Notes under the pieces: model-generated | Database searches by the model: none | Seen by the model: only the letters and a program-made list of their open reading frames with translations | What the model was told of the DNA's origin: nothing | In this document: positions 26,644-38,374 of the stretch, piece by piece | Numbering within the stretch: position 1 is the first letter of the stretch | Layout of the letters: each line of letters begins with the position of its first letter | Origin: Marchantia polymorpha subsp. ruderalis | Taxonomy: Eukaryota > Streptophyta > Marchantiopsida > Marchantiales > Marchantiaceae | Direction: 5' to 3' | Length of the DNA stretch: 64,000 nt | Assembly: GCA_037833965.1 (NCBI GenBank) | Contig: AP031353.1 | Coordinates: 17,114,501-17,178,500 of the forward strand | Translations under genes and position numbers: made by a program

Positions 26644-26795
26644 TAGTTATACTTCAGTTTAGGCTAATCATCACTCACTTTCATGATTAGTGGGGTATTA
26701 CGTAGTCCAACTGAGTCTAACCGTCCCCCAAAATCTCGAGTTTAAGGAGCGAGGGCCGGGGTGAGTGATAATTAACATAAACTAAGTAATAACTA
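26644..26795. mobile_element. MITE-like element with about 35-bp terminal inverted repeats
   Basis: The left arm (26,644-26,678) begins TAGTTATACTTCAGTTTA and ends AATCATCACTCAC. The right arm (26,761-26,795) is its imperfect reverse complement (GTGAGTGATAATTAACATAA...). The 82-base interior is non-coding and moderately GC-rich, unlike the AT-rich surroundings. Size (152 bp) and structure fit a non-autonomous DNA transposon. A target-site duplication could not be fixed, so the superfamily is unknown. It sits 17 bases after the 140-bp tandem duplication. Confidence 0.6.
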
Positions 26796-27840
26796 AAAAC
26801 TAACTTTAACATTTACATGATTATCTTATACAACTTTTTACTACCCTACATTTTAAGAAATTCATACGGTTTTGACTGAATCCTAATGAACTGTGAAATC
26901 TCTAGTTGCTGGCTTACTTTTGTTTACTAAGTAACTAGCTCTTTTGTAGGAAGGGCTTTTATCCAGCCAAAACCACATGTCACTCAGAGAGCGTCCTTTG
27001 TGTTCCACTCCATGATAAGCACAGTGGTATGTCTTCCAACTCAACGACGCAGACTCTTACAGGTCGTGTGCATATCTACGTGGACAAGATCTACGCCCTG
27101 CATCCCGCTGTCGGGCTACGAATATTTCGGTGCTTTGCACTTTTTAGACCCAACTCTGAACACGTGTGGTTACTTCACGAAGCCAGTTGTCTTCATCTGC
27201 CTCTTACGTGGATGATGTACATGTCTAGTAATGTTCGACTCCTCCCGATGGTTCCAGTCCAAGTGACATAAACAGACCGCTGGGTTTAGGTCCTTGAGCA
27301 CGAGGAGCGCTACCGCGCTCTCGAGTGATCAAGGGAACTCTTCAACTCCCGAGACTTTGATTGGTGGCAGAATCTGTTCGTCACTATACAATTCGAGCTC
27401 CTTAGCTCTTCGATTAGACGTGAGGTGACGATCTCGCCGGTCGAGAGTCGAGAGCCTCTGGTGATTTTGCTTCAAGGAAGGAGCAATTTGTTAGAGCGAC
27501 AGGGACATTAGGTTTTGGGAATGAATTTTTGGGATACATAATTGAGTTCTTTTGTCGACTTTTTTATGATTATGTGTGTAGACTTGGGAGCTTATCGTGG
27601 TTAGAGTCGGAGACATTAGTCGTTGGTTGGTGAGGTACCGAGTGAGTTTGACAGACTGCGTTAGGATGGGAGGAAGAGCACGGGTGCTTAGATAGGAGAC
27701 GCAGAACACGATTACTGGACCGAGGAAGTCTCCAATAACTTGAAATTTTGAAGGATTCTGTGTTTGGAGGCATCAGGACTGAAGGCAAGTGCTGTGAGGA
27801 AAGCAGGTGTAGATTATATTATTTTAGTACGCGCAAGTGC
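26796..27840 (+). promoter_or_regulatory. Upstream region of the DUF639 gene
   Basis: Composition returns to balanced GC near 26,940. The stretch to 27,840 probably contains the promoter and 5' UTR of the DUF639 gene. No coding exon, TATA box or RNA gene was convincingly identified. Short frames near 27.0-27.3 kb and on the - strand near 27.5-27.8 kb look like chance. Confidence 0.35.
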
Positions 27841-30800
27841 ATGGAGTTGGCGGTTTGTGGCAGAAGATGTGGGGGCACTGAAATTTTACAGGGTGCGGGG
27901 GCTAGAGTAAGAAATGTAGTGAAAGGTGAACCTGCAGTTTTTTGGGGTGGTTCTCACGAACAATCATCTCCGAAATTTATGCTGCGTTTACAATTCTCGG
28001 GACTACGTGCTGAAAGATTTCCTGTTTACTCCCGCAATCCTCAGATTCGGGGCGTCAAATGTAATCAACACTCTGGTTCGTTACTCTCCCCTTCCTGCGC
28101 TACTTAGTATATATCTATCGTTGTCCCTGCAGTGGATCATACACCTGTTGGCTTGCACTGTTTGCTATCACCCCTCATGCGTTGAAGCAGTACCTTGTAG
28201 TCTTTGTCTACAACTGGTCCAATTTTTGAAATTTCGTCTTACAGGGTTTCAAGTGAAGAGATGGAGAGCACAACTGGGCGAGCAGAACAAAGGAGCAGAA
28301 CAAGCGCATTTTACAAGTGTACTTTGGGAGAAAGTGAAGAATCCCCTTTTCCAAAATATTCAATATATTCAAGAGAGAACGATTTTCAAGACGAAGACAG
28401 TGGAGGTTGACAATGATGTTGAAAATTCTATAGCAGAAACAAAGCTCTACTTTCCGCATGACCACAGTTTCAGTGTGGAAACGTCCAATGGAGCACTTTC
28501 TCCTGCAGCAATAGACTGCATCGAGCAGTTCAGCCGGTGAGTAATATGTTCATGAATCAGCACTACAAATTAATTTTATGACTTTGATTTATGCTTAAAC
28601 TCGGATCATATCTTCCAAAGTCACACCTGGCCAGTATCTTCTACATCGAATGGACAGTGACATATCATTCGGATACATGATATGATAGATAATATGTTCT
28701 AAGCTTAGACTGAACGAGATATTTCGGTTTTGTCGTTGGTATCAAGTAGTTCATGCCTAATGTCTAAGTGTTGAGATTGAGAGTGAGAACTACATCGGGG
28801 AAGATAAACTGCACCAACTAGATTGTCCCCAGTATATTTTGGTAACCACGTGAACATTCAAACATGGAACCTCAAACTATTCAGATTGGTAGTTTATATT
28901 CATTTAAACAATCTACTTCTTGTGAAGGATTTATGTGGAGACAAATGACACTAATCTTTATTTCCTCCAATTTTATCCAGGTTAAATGGACTGACAGGCA
29001 GACAGATGAAAGCCAACTTTGAATCCACAGCACCACCTTTTGTCCGAAGTGATGAAGCCAGAAATCTTGTCGAGTTTACATGTTTTCGATTTCTGTCGAG
29101 ATGTAACGCGGATTTTCATCCATCTTTGAAGGTTTGTGTTTCCTTCTCACGAGTCAAGCTAGATAATACATTCATTCCATTTTTCTTACCTTTAATTGAT
29201 TATACAATGACACTGTTTCCCGATTTTGTGTGAATTTGAGAAGTGCCATGGTCGAATTTTATCTTTACCCCTTTGAGTGAATTTATTTATTTGGTATGAG
29301 TTTCTCTTCGTTTGTTTCACTTTGTAGCACCTCTCAAAGCGACACTTAAAAGAAAGCACGTATGTTTGCAGGACACAGCTTTTCGACGTCTTACTTTTAG
29401 TGCCATGTTAGCATGGCAGCGGCCTTACAAAGAGGACATTCCAGAAACTGGCACAGTACACAATGGCCTACCTGTGAGTGTGGAATTTGATCTTTTTCGG
29501 CTGCATTTGCAAGTTTTTTTATTTGAATTGACTTGTGATTTGTAGAATGCCTCGAGTATAGGTGAGATTAAGGTGATGGAATGGATGAAACCAACTTACT
29601 CCTCTGCTATGGACTCGTTTTCTCATACAACCGACAGAGAGTTGGCCTGGTGGGCGAGAAAGCGTTCTCCCGTATCGCTCCTGCCATAGCTGGAGCGGCA
29701 GACCGAGCAACCGCTCATTTCCTTTACAATGCTTTGAAGGGAGGAAAAGAAGGGTTGTCTTTTGACATTTGGAATCGCTACTGCGCAGAGCTCTGCAAGT
29801 AAGTTCGAAGCTGTTTTCAGTATTTGCTGTTATTGCTGGAAAAGAATAGGACCGTATTATAAAATGAAAAAAATGTTTTAAGAAACAAATCGTTCTTTGA
29901 TGGTTTATCTTTGATTTGAGCTGATGCCCTTCTCGCTGCCAAATTGCCAAATCGCTAGAGGTGAACATTACCGTCAAACTGATCAAACACAGCTGTCTTT
30001 GATCTCCGCAGAGTACATAAAGGGCGTGAGCTACAACAAGAGCAGGAAGGAGCAAGGTTGGACCTGGGACAAGGAGAGCGCATCATCTGTGTGGGAGCTG
30101 ATTCAAGACAACCTGTGCAAAAGTGGAGCAAGGGTACAGCTTGGCCTGGAAGGTTAACACTTACAGATCGTGCTCTATACTTCGAGGTACTTGTTCGCCT
30201 ATTATTTCTAAGTTGGATTTGGTTGTTCGTGGGTTTGTGTTTTGAGAAACACGGAAACTAGGAAATGAGATTTACGTATTTCTATTCATTGTTACGAAAA
30301 AAATGTTCTTGGTTTAGTTGCAGTTTGTTGCAGTGACCTAGTGACTGGGACACATGCGATTATGCTTACAATGATGTGTTTTCTGTCTTGCTGCAGGCGA
30401 ACGGTCTAACTCATCACCAAAAGGCTACGAGGATAGACCTTACGGGCCCTGAAGTCCATGTTGATTTGAAGAAGGTTGGACCTTTTGGTGTGGAAGTTTT
30501 TGACTCTGCCATCTCTGTTGCTTCGAGCCCTGAGTACGTATCTTATGCTTCCCAGTGTATCTTCCACTGTTTCATGAGAAAGTCTGTAACTTGCACAGAG
30601 CACAAGGGCCACGCGTCACATGCTACATGGTTTTCGTTCTCTTGGTTGACAAACCAGAGATTCGGCGACTTAAGGATGGACCTAATATCAAAGAAATTGC
30701 TCATTAAGACTGATGGCATATATCTTATTCTCATAGCAGTCGAGTGGTAACATGCCCTAAACTTGTCCAGATACGTTGGTTGAGTCTCGTTTCAAGCATT

Positions 30801-33357
30801 TGCTGACAAGGAAAAGGAAGCTGTTTCAAGGGTGGTACATGTGATGATTACCACCTCCGTCCAGACGATGTTGCGAATGTATACTATTGAAACTTATCGT
30901 AAGTATGGTCTGTAGTAATGTGAGTTGTTAAAGTTGACCAATGATATGGGTTTAACATGTGGTACCTTTTTCTGCAGATCTGAACCTTGGACTTTAGAGT
31001 TCATCGACTTTAGTGGCGTAAGTAGGCGGGATATCTGGTTTACTATTTTGAAAGAGATAATTGCAGTATACGCATTCATTGCTGAATATGGTGTAAAGAA
31101 GGAGGATCCCCTGGTGAAATACTTTTATGGAGCGAAGAACGGCCGGATGAAAGCTATCAGCAGCGCGATAGCAGGGATCTCTCGGCTACAAGCGCTTCAA
31201 AATGTGTTCGGGAGATTACCATCTAAGCCCGAAAATCTACTCCAATTCTCTTATCTTCGGAAGGCTCCAAGTGGGGATCTTGTGCTCCAAGCTCTAGCAG
31301 TTTCATTTTGGGGTGGACGAATGGAGGGCAAGTCAAGGGATTTAGACTACCTGGCTCTGGGCGGAGGGGAAGCTGGAGATGAAACTCTGGGGTCGGGTCC
31401 AAATTTGATTGGCACAGACGGAACTGTCTACCATCGTAATTGGGCAGTGTCACCTTCTTGGAGTACAGGAAAATCTAGCGCTTTTTGGCGAGCAAGGTCT
31501 GGGTATAAAGGCCTTGTTCTTGGGAAAAATCACGTCGTTGGAGGGATGACACAGATAGAAAGGGCAGTCAGAGCTTGCCGGGAGCAAGCTCAATTAGCTG
31601 AGAAGACCCAAGCCACCATTGATGGAGCTCTTCTAAAAGGCGTCCCTAACAACGTTGATCTTCTCAAGGTGATCATATGTATATGAAGTGAATTTTTGAA
31701 CAGATGCAACTGATGTGCATGATGGAACTATAGTGCAGATGTCAGTTCAACCACGGCTAAATTGTTTAAAATCCTCACTGGATTTCAGCTTTTACGAGAA
31801 TTCTTGTGATCAAGTGCGTGCTCAGTTTTGCTCATTACATTTGACTGAGACCAGCAACGCTGTCTTTTTAGGCTCACCCTAGTCTGCATCCTCTATCTCT
31901 ATGTCGTAAGCTGCCTTCAAGCGTCTAACGGACTCTGCTTTGTGCTTCAGGAGCTGCTTCTGCCGTTTTCTGTACTCGCAGTGAACTTGAAGAAATTACG
32001 ACGTTGGGAGAATCCCGGTGCAACATTGTCATTTCTCTTTGTGGCTTACGGGATCATCTACATGTAAGATTTAATTGCCGAATATTTTGTTGAGTACTAC
32101 AGCCTAATGATATTACTCTTAACATTGCAATTGAGTTGACATTGTTTCCCAGTGCCACACCCATCGCGTTGATGTGAAGAGTACCGCATTTTCAATGTGT
32201 TTAAGGGCTTGGTGCCACTAATTTCTTTTTTTTTTTGAACGTACCAAGGTTATGACTCAAGTGCGAAGTACTATCAAGAGCACGAATTTGTAGGAAATTT
32301 AGTAACTGGTATACGTTCATGTGTTTCAGGAATTGGCTCCGTTTTGTCTTACCAACAATTCTACTGTCTGCTGCTTTGGGAGTTTACGCCTTGCGAACCT
32401 TGAAAACTCAAGGTCGGTTGAGGGATGACTTTGGGAAAGTAACTATCAGGGAACAGCCACCGACGAACACAATTCAAAAGATTTTGGCACTGAAGGAGGC
32501 TCTGAGTTCTCTGGAAGATTTTCTGCAGAACAGTAATATTATTCTGTTGAAACTCAGGACAGTTGTACTGTCGAGAGAACCCCGAGTAAGTTACACTTTC
32601 TACCTCCCTCGTTTTCAGAATTCTGCGGAATATGAAGTGTAAAAATCCAAAGGAAAACGGCATCATTCTTAAATACGAGAGAATTTTATTATGAATAATC
32701 TTAATACTTTACGGGCGAATCTCTCAAGATACTGTGCTTGTGTGCATGAATGTACTCTTTGTCGACAGACTTCATTTTGATGGCAGTTAAATACTGTACG
32801 CCTGGTTTCATCTAATTGTACTATTGTGGTCATGTGGATAGATCATATTTGACTGATTCAAGTGTCGAATGCATTCGCTTTGATCGACCTCTAGTAAATC
32901 TTGCACACTATCAAACTCAACTATAGGATACTACCAGCTGACTAGTCATGGTTCAGAATTTAAAAGGTTGTTTTGTTTTAGTTTCTCTGTATATTGATCA
33001 AGGCCTTTGTCTGTACAGGTAACGAACGAGGTTCTGATGGTGTTGGTAGGGATGGGAGTATCGATGCTGGTTGTACCTTTTCGATACCTATTGGGAATGT
33101 TCATATTGGACCAGTTCACATGTGAACTGAAGTTCAGAGAGAATTCCGTGAGACAATTCTTCACCTATCTACGGGACTGGTGGAACACCATTCCAGCTGC
33201 ACCTGTGGAGCTCCTCCCTCCTGAAAGTAGTGATACCGGCGATTCCAAATCGGAGCAGCAGAACTCACCAACTCGAGCTGAAGCCGTGATGCAGGCTATG
33301 TCCGAGTGGCTCGGTGAAGACAGCCAACTGAGCCAACTGACTGGTGGATCGTCATGA
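27841..33357 (+). CDS. DUF639 family membrane protein, possibly plastid-targeted
   Basis: Resembles the plant DUF639 group that includes Arabidopsis At5g23390; biochemical function is unknown. Exons: 27841-28075 (donor could also be at 28060), 28245-28536, 28981-29131, 29372-29473, microexon 29546-29561, 29642-29798, 30012-30186, 30397-30533, 30978-31668, 31951-32063, 32330-32585, 33019-33357, about 887 aa in phase. Conserved blocks include EKAFSRIAPAIAG, WPGRLTLTDRALYFE, EKTQATIDGALLKG, QPPTNTIQKILALKE and LRTVVLSREPR. The C-terminal third has about four hydrophobic membrane segments (LLLPFSVLAV, TLSFLFVAYGIIY, FVLPTILLSAALGVYAL, VLMVLVGMGVSMLVVPF). The Arg/Ser-rich, acid-poor first 80 residues look like a plastid transit peptide (inference). 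Skipping the microexon and starting the next exon at 29638 also keeps the frame. The first exon is the least certain. Confidence 0.85.
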
Positions 33358-36213
33358 TGTTTGTATCTGTTTCCCGATCATGATCGGAAATGGAGATGTA
33401 AAATTGTAATTAGTTTTCGGGTTGAGATGATGGCATTCCCAGCACGGCAGGAAATCGTCAATCGAGCAGGGGCTGAATTGTTTCGCGCATTCTAGCCTGT
33501 AAATTATTTTTGCCCCCTTTTTATTTTCTCCTTTACTCGGGGGTTGCATCGAAAGTTCAAGTCATTAATGGAGTCTCATTGTTAATTCCACGATTTATTT
33601 GTAAAGAAGGATTTGATCAGCTGTGAAGCACCCTTCAATGTTTACAGCTTTGCATGTTCTCCGTCTTTGGTGGTTTCGGTTGTGACGTCAACCATGCAGC
33701 AGTGTCAAATGTGGTGGTATGTATATTATGGAAAGTTTAAGTCGTTGCAATCCTGAAACTGATTTTACCCAAAGTGAAAAACATTAAAGCCCGCGTCATC
33801 ATCATAATTCTGATTTTTTAATAATGTGGAAGAGAGTTAAATGTTCCTGTATTGTAAGCAACAAAGGATCAGTCACTTTATATATACCAGTTGTAGAAGA
33901 TTCGAATATCTCCCTTTCTTCAATTATGCACTTGGACCTTGAAATTCGTATATTTAACTAGTAAACCTTCGTTTACTAGTTAAATATTTATCTAATAGTA
34001 ATCAATTAAAGCTTTCAATGTAGATCTAAAAGCGTATAGGAATAGGTGCAAAGATATAGCACGAAGTTCCAACAGTGCACTTTTGTAAGAAAGATGGGGA
34101 ACACCCTCGGAGAAGATACTTTACCAAAAAATATTCAGCCTTGTATCAATAAATGTAGAACTTCTATATTGAATGGTCATAACGTCTCTTACAACACATC
34201 AACTAAGTTTATTGCTCTTCATTTGTGACCAAAAGCTGAATATCCATTTCTAATAAACCGATCATTGCCATCTAATTACAAGTGCGCTGCTTGATGTGTA
34301 TCTCATCCATTAAACGACTTCGAGGCAAAATTTAATATTGTAAACTACATCAAAAATCTAAATTGCGAATATCCAAGTACTCTTCTCCTTGCCTTCCATC
34401 CTCTTCTATTCGTAAAACAATCTTTTATAAAATCAATGCAAGAATTTAATTTCAAGTAAGCAGATATAAAAGAACAATGGGGAAAAAATAAATATGTAAC
34501 TTACGTAACCACCGTGGAATTATGTAAGTTAAAAAGAATCTCATATTTTAGAAGTATCTATCATTCCAGATAATAGATAAACGTACACACAGCACAATTG
34601 ACGTGCATATGGGAAGTTTAATCACGTACAGCATTTACTGTTATAATTTATTTTAGATAAATCTGTTAAAAAGAAAATACATCTGAGAATATAAGCGCTT
34701 TCATTTTCGAATAGAGTAAGTTAAAAGGCTTCCAGGTATCAAAGTAATACATAGCATTACTAAACCTTACAAACTTTTATGCACAAAATTCTTCTTCAGG
34801 TGCTTACGTGACCACTACAGTACACCTGCCTGATTAGACGACACCAAATTACCCTTCGTTTCAGATGATAATGTGACTTTCGATAAGTAACACTTATGAC
34901 TCAGTGTAGAGTCAAAAAAATTCAGATCTAAGGTTCTCGCTCTCATACGTTGTTAAGTACTCCATACCAACAAACCTAGTTCTCATCTGACCGTTGTTTC
35001 AAACGTCCGGTACCTTTAACTTGTCCGTCTGCGCTACCACCTTGTAACCTCTCTAACACAATGTGACAGCGTAGATTCATGATTAGCAATCCGGTAGAGT
35101 TGACCATTTTCGTGATCGTTTTATGATCCAGCATGGCTTGCAAGGCACAGTTCATGGCATCGAGACTGTTCATTCCGAAAAATTGCTTTGACGTTTCATT
35201 TCATTACAAGACAACGACCTTTGAATGGGTATAAAATTCAAACTCAGTCGTACTCTGCGAAATTATGTCATCTGAGAGGATCTGGATCATGTTCCACAGT
35301 GAGAGCCTGTGGCCGCACGTGATTTATTCGACTCTGTAATCGTTTACATGGGCATCGCCGCCTCAGAGTAGCCAAATATCTACTTCAATTATTTCCGAAA
35401 TCAGAGTGACCTATTCGTGGAACACATCTCTGTTTGCTCCACGTCAGTTTGCTACTTAACCCGACTTCCTCCGTACATAGCGGTCCGTATACGACTTCAG
35501 CACAGTGGGTTCACCAGTCCCTCGACCTCTGACTAATTTTAAGTCCATCAGGCACTACGGTCGAGATAGTACACATAACAGAACGCTAAATCGAGCACAA
35601 ACGATAAGAAAAGTCATGAGCGTCCCCTACGAACTTGTCTGTGAAACTCCTTGTACCTTCACCAGGATAATCAATGTGATAGACAAATAGGCAGCTAGGG
35701 TAAAACGGATTGGATGCCAATCAATATGGATCTGTGATTGAAGCAATAGAACAAGTAAGAGCCCTATAACGAACAAAATTGTCGGACTGTACACTTCGAG
35801 CCTCTATAGGGATCTCAAAAACACTACTGATTTCCTGACGCTGCTCCTGCTCGCAGTAACGGTTCTAAAGTGTATATAAGGCTGCACTCGTACTAACTTC
35901 CAGTCCGTCTCCACCACAAACAAATCAGCACTTCAAGTACTTTCAATAAATGACTTCCGCATCTGTTCTCTTGTGGCGTGTATTTGGACGTACGCCTATC
36001 GAAGCTCCCACCTGAGCGCTTGACTTATAACAATTCGTGAATATGTCTATCGTTCTACTTTGATTCCGAGCCCCGGGATTTCACGAAATATGGTTCCCGT
36101 AGCCCTGATTTGACCGGGGCACAACCATGTACTTTTACCTCCCGAATCAAGAGCCATTTGAAAGGACAGTAGCAAAGTCAAGTTCAGGGACTCGCACGGA
36201 CTCTCAGATTTTT
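33358..36213. other. Convergent intergenic region between DUF639 and ATP12
   Basis: AT-rich 3' flanks, with a perfect hairpin at 33,950-33,987. At 34,976-35,173 (- strand) a 65-codon frame faintly resembles the start of a Copia-type gag. At about 35,870-35,950 (+ strand) a TATA-like GTATATAAGG is followed some 70 bases later by AATAAA, as in an LTR. The orientations disagree, and I could not establish an element. No host gene was seen. Confidence 0.4.
33950..33987. repeat. Perfect 17-bp hairpin with 4-base loop
   Basis: Arm ATATTTAACTAGTAAAC (33,950-33,966), loop CTTC, and arm GTTTACTAGTTAAATAT (33,971-33,987), with no mismatch. It lies about 600 bases downstream of the DUF639 stop. The stem is too short for a typical plant miRNA precursor. 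It may be a recent fold-back (template-switch) mutation or a terminator-like structure. Confidence 0.85.
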
Positions 36214-38101
36214 CTAATGGTTTAAAAGTCTTAGGAAGACTGAGGCAGCGGTTATTTGGACCCGAAGATCTGCGATGTCAATGTCGTGACCTCCTTCTAC
36301 GTGACCCCAGTCTTCGATCTGAAAATTTCAACAATCAGCGGGTCACTAGATCTGATAGAAATATTGGTCATCCACTGCGTTCTTTGGTTCTACTCGCTTT
36401 CTCTAGTCAGAAAAGACGGGGTCGACTAACGAAGTGATTGGCGCTTGAAGATGCAAGAGAGCTAAGCAAACTCACACAGAACAAAACACCAAATTTTCGG
36501 TCTCATCATAATTTTCAAACCCAATCGTCTATACAAGCATCGATAAGGAACCCCGACATAAAAGGACATGGGCACTCGGTTATAACCTGATGTTCCTCCT
36601 CAACCCGAATAATATCGATAGCCCGCTCAATGCTCAGTTCGTTGCGGGCTATGGCTAGGGCGACAACTAGAGATTTCGCAGCACCAGCCAGTGAATCCAC
36701 AGCAGCAAGTTCCCAATCGCTCATGCTCCTCAGTGTCTTATCCAGGGCGAAGATCACGGGATAGGGCTGAATAGTACCAAATATACTCGAGGAGACAACC
36801 GGTCGGGCACCTACCTCCTTTTCTGCCCAGTCTAGCAAAGGATCCCAGAGCTTGACCTGTTTGTCTGGACTCCAATACACGCAATACGAGAAGTCAATTC
36901 CTTCCTTGGGCAGAACACGTGACGAAAAAAAAACAATAAGATTGACAGACTCGACCCCAAACGGCTCAGAAAACCTTTTTCGACGGTTTACAACACTGTG
37001 CTACCTTCTGACGGCATATACACGAATGTAAGCCCGGGCAACAGTTAGACCGGCCTTTTCTTCCTCATAGCCAGAACCGCTTTTCCAAATCTAAAACGCT
37101 AGACCACATGTATAATTGAAACAGAAAATCATCTTCGGAGGATCACTAAGGCACTGTGGGACCTCCTGGGAGGAGCAAGACCTTATGCTAACGTGAAACC
37201 TTATGTGAAATTTATGCTGACGTCTAAGATGAAATTACTTCACACGCAGATGAAAAATTATGCAATTCTCCGCGCAAACACTGCTTTTTGAGGTTGGGCC
37301 CTTGGCAACTGAGAGGATTCCAGATCGTCCACTGACAAATATGAGTAAACCTCTCGTAAGAAGCATCAATATAATCAAAATCACCCAGCTCTCCCGCTTC
37401 ACTAATTAAAACTGGAGTATAGAATTGACTTCGAATACAGGATAGCCAAAGCTAGTCAGCAAACCAACGATAGTCACTCACCAGCTAATTTGCTTCCCTC
37501 GTCAGCTCTGCAGCACAGAGTGTCAGTGTGACAGTACTTCAACAATGTGGCAATGATTTTCTCCCTGTCGGTTGGAACTTGATCAAGAGTGATCGACGTA
37601 AGTCTAACGAGGGGCATTGTGAATGCGCGAATTCCACTGCTGTCCTGACACACAGTCCAATATTCAGTAACCCTAACTGCCAGTGGTCTCCACGTGCACT
37701 GCAATTGAGGCATCCTGGAGCTCACTGTGCCAATTCGAACAACAATGCCAGCCTCGGATGAGGCCAAAATCAATCCACAGATAAGGAGTCACCTGCCACT
37801 CCCACTCGGCAGCCACTGCAAGGGCCAGAGCTGGGTTGGGCAGCTTCAGCGGCTTCTTTGCTGGAGTCCTCAAAACACGATGATCCAGTAGCACCTCGTA
37901 GCCATCCTTCTCGGAAGGCCTCGCATGCGCCTTCTCATAGAATCGTTTGCCCTCTTTCTTCGACTTCCTGCCAGCTATCTGCTCAGAAGACGCTGCAGCT
38001 GCAGTCTCTGTACCCATACTCCTCAACAACAGCTGCCACGACGATGCCTGCACAGCACGGTGCAAGGACCGTCTTCCGAAAATCCCCGTCGCCATCGCCA
38101 T
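36214..38101 (-). CDS. ATP12: ATP12 family F1-ATPase assembly factor
   Basis: ATP12 is the mitochondrial chaperone that binds the F1 alpha subunit during ATP synthase assembly (human ATPAF2). Exons in gene order: 38101-37793, 37644-37482, 36864-36587, 36318-36214, giving 284 aa in phase. The start is ATG 38101; an upstream in-frame GTG is ignored. Residues 1-45 form an Arg/Ser/Ala-rich, acid-poor mitochondrial presequence. Family blocks: GKRFYEKAHA and GYEVLLDHRVLRTP (exon 1), IRAFTMPLVRL and LLKYCHTDTLCCRA (exon 2), KLWDPLLDWAEKEVG and IDIIRVEEEHQ (exon 3), DWGHVEGGHDIDIADLRVQ (exon 4). The last exon is only 35 codons long. It is slightly shorter than most plant homologues. Upstream telo-box-like motifs fit a housekeeping mitochondrial-biogenesis promoter. 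Confidence 0.93.
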
Positions 38102-38360
38102 TCCTCCACTAGCCACAATCAGAATTCAACACCAGATCGATCGATCGGTCGAGCAAACGCAGAAAAATTACGCCGTCCTCCTCTGCTTCCTTTCCACACC
38201 ACCACAACCTCCGACCTAAAGTGCAGCAAACCTACATCACTCCCTTAGGGTTGACGATCGCCCACACGAGCATCCGCTAAAATTCCTCCGAGAAACAACG
38301 ATCGCGCTCTCTCGCGCACAACATAAAATCGCAGCACTCTGCCACATTGAGGCCAATGGG

Positions 38361-38371
38361 GTTTTAGGGTT
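38361..38371 (-). promoter_or_regulatory. Telo-box-like motif upstream of ATP12
   Basis: The plus strand reads GTTTTAGGGTT; on the gene strand this is AACCCTAAAAC. A second AACCCTAA-type site lies near 38,247-38,254. Telo-boxes of this kind are common near the transcription start of plant translation and organelle-biogenesis genes. They sit about 150 and 260 bases before the ATP12 ATG. Confidence 0.4.
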
Positions 38372-38374
38372 GGA

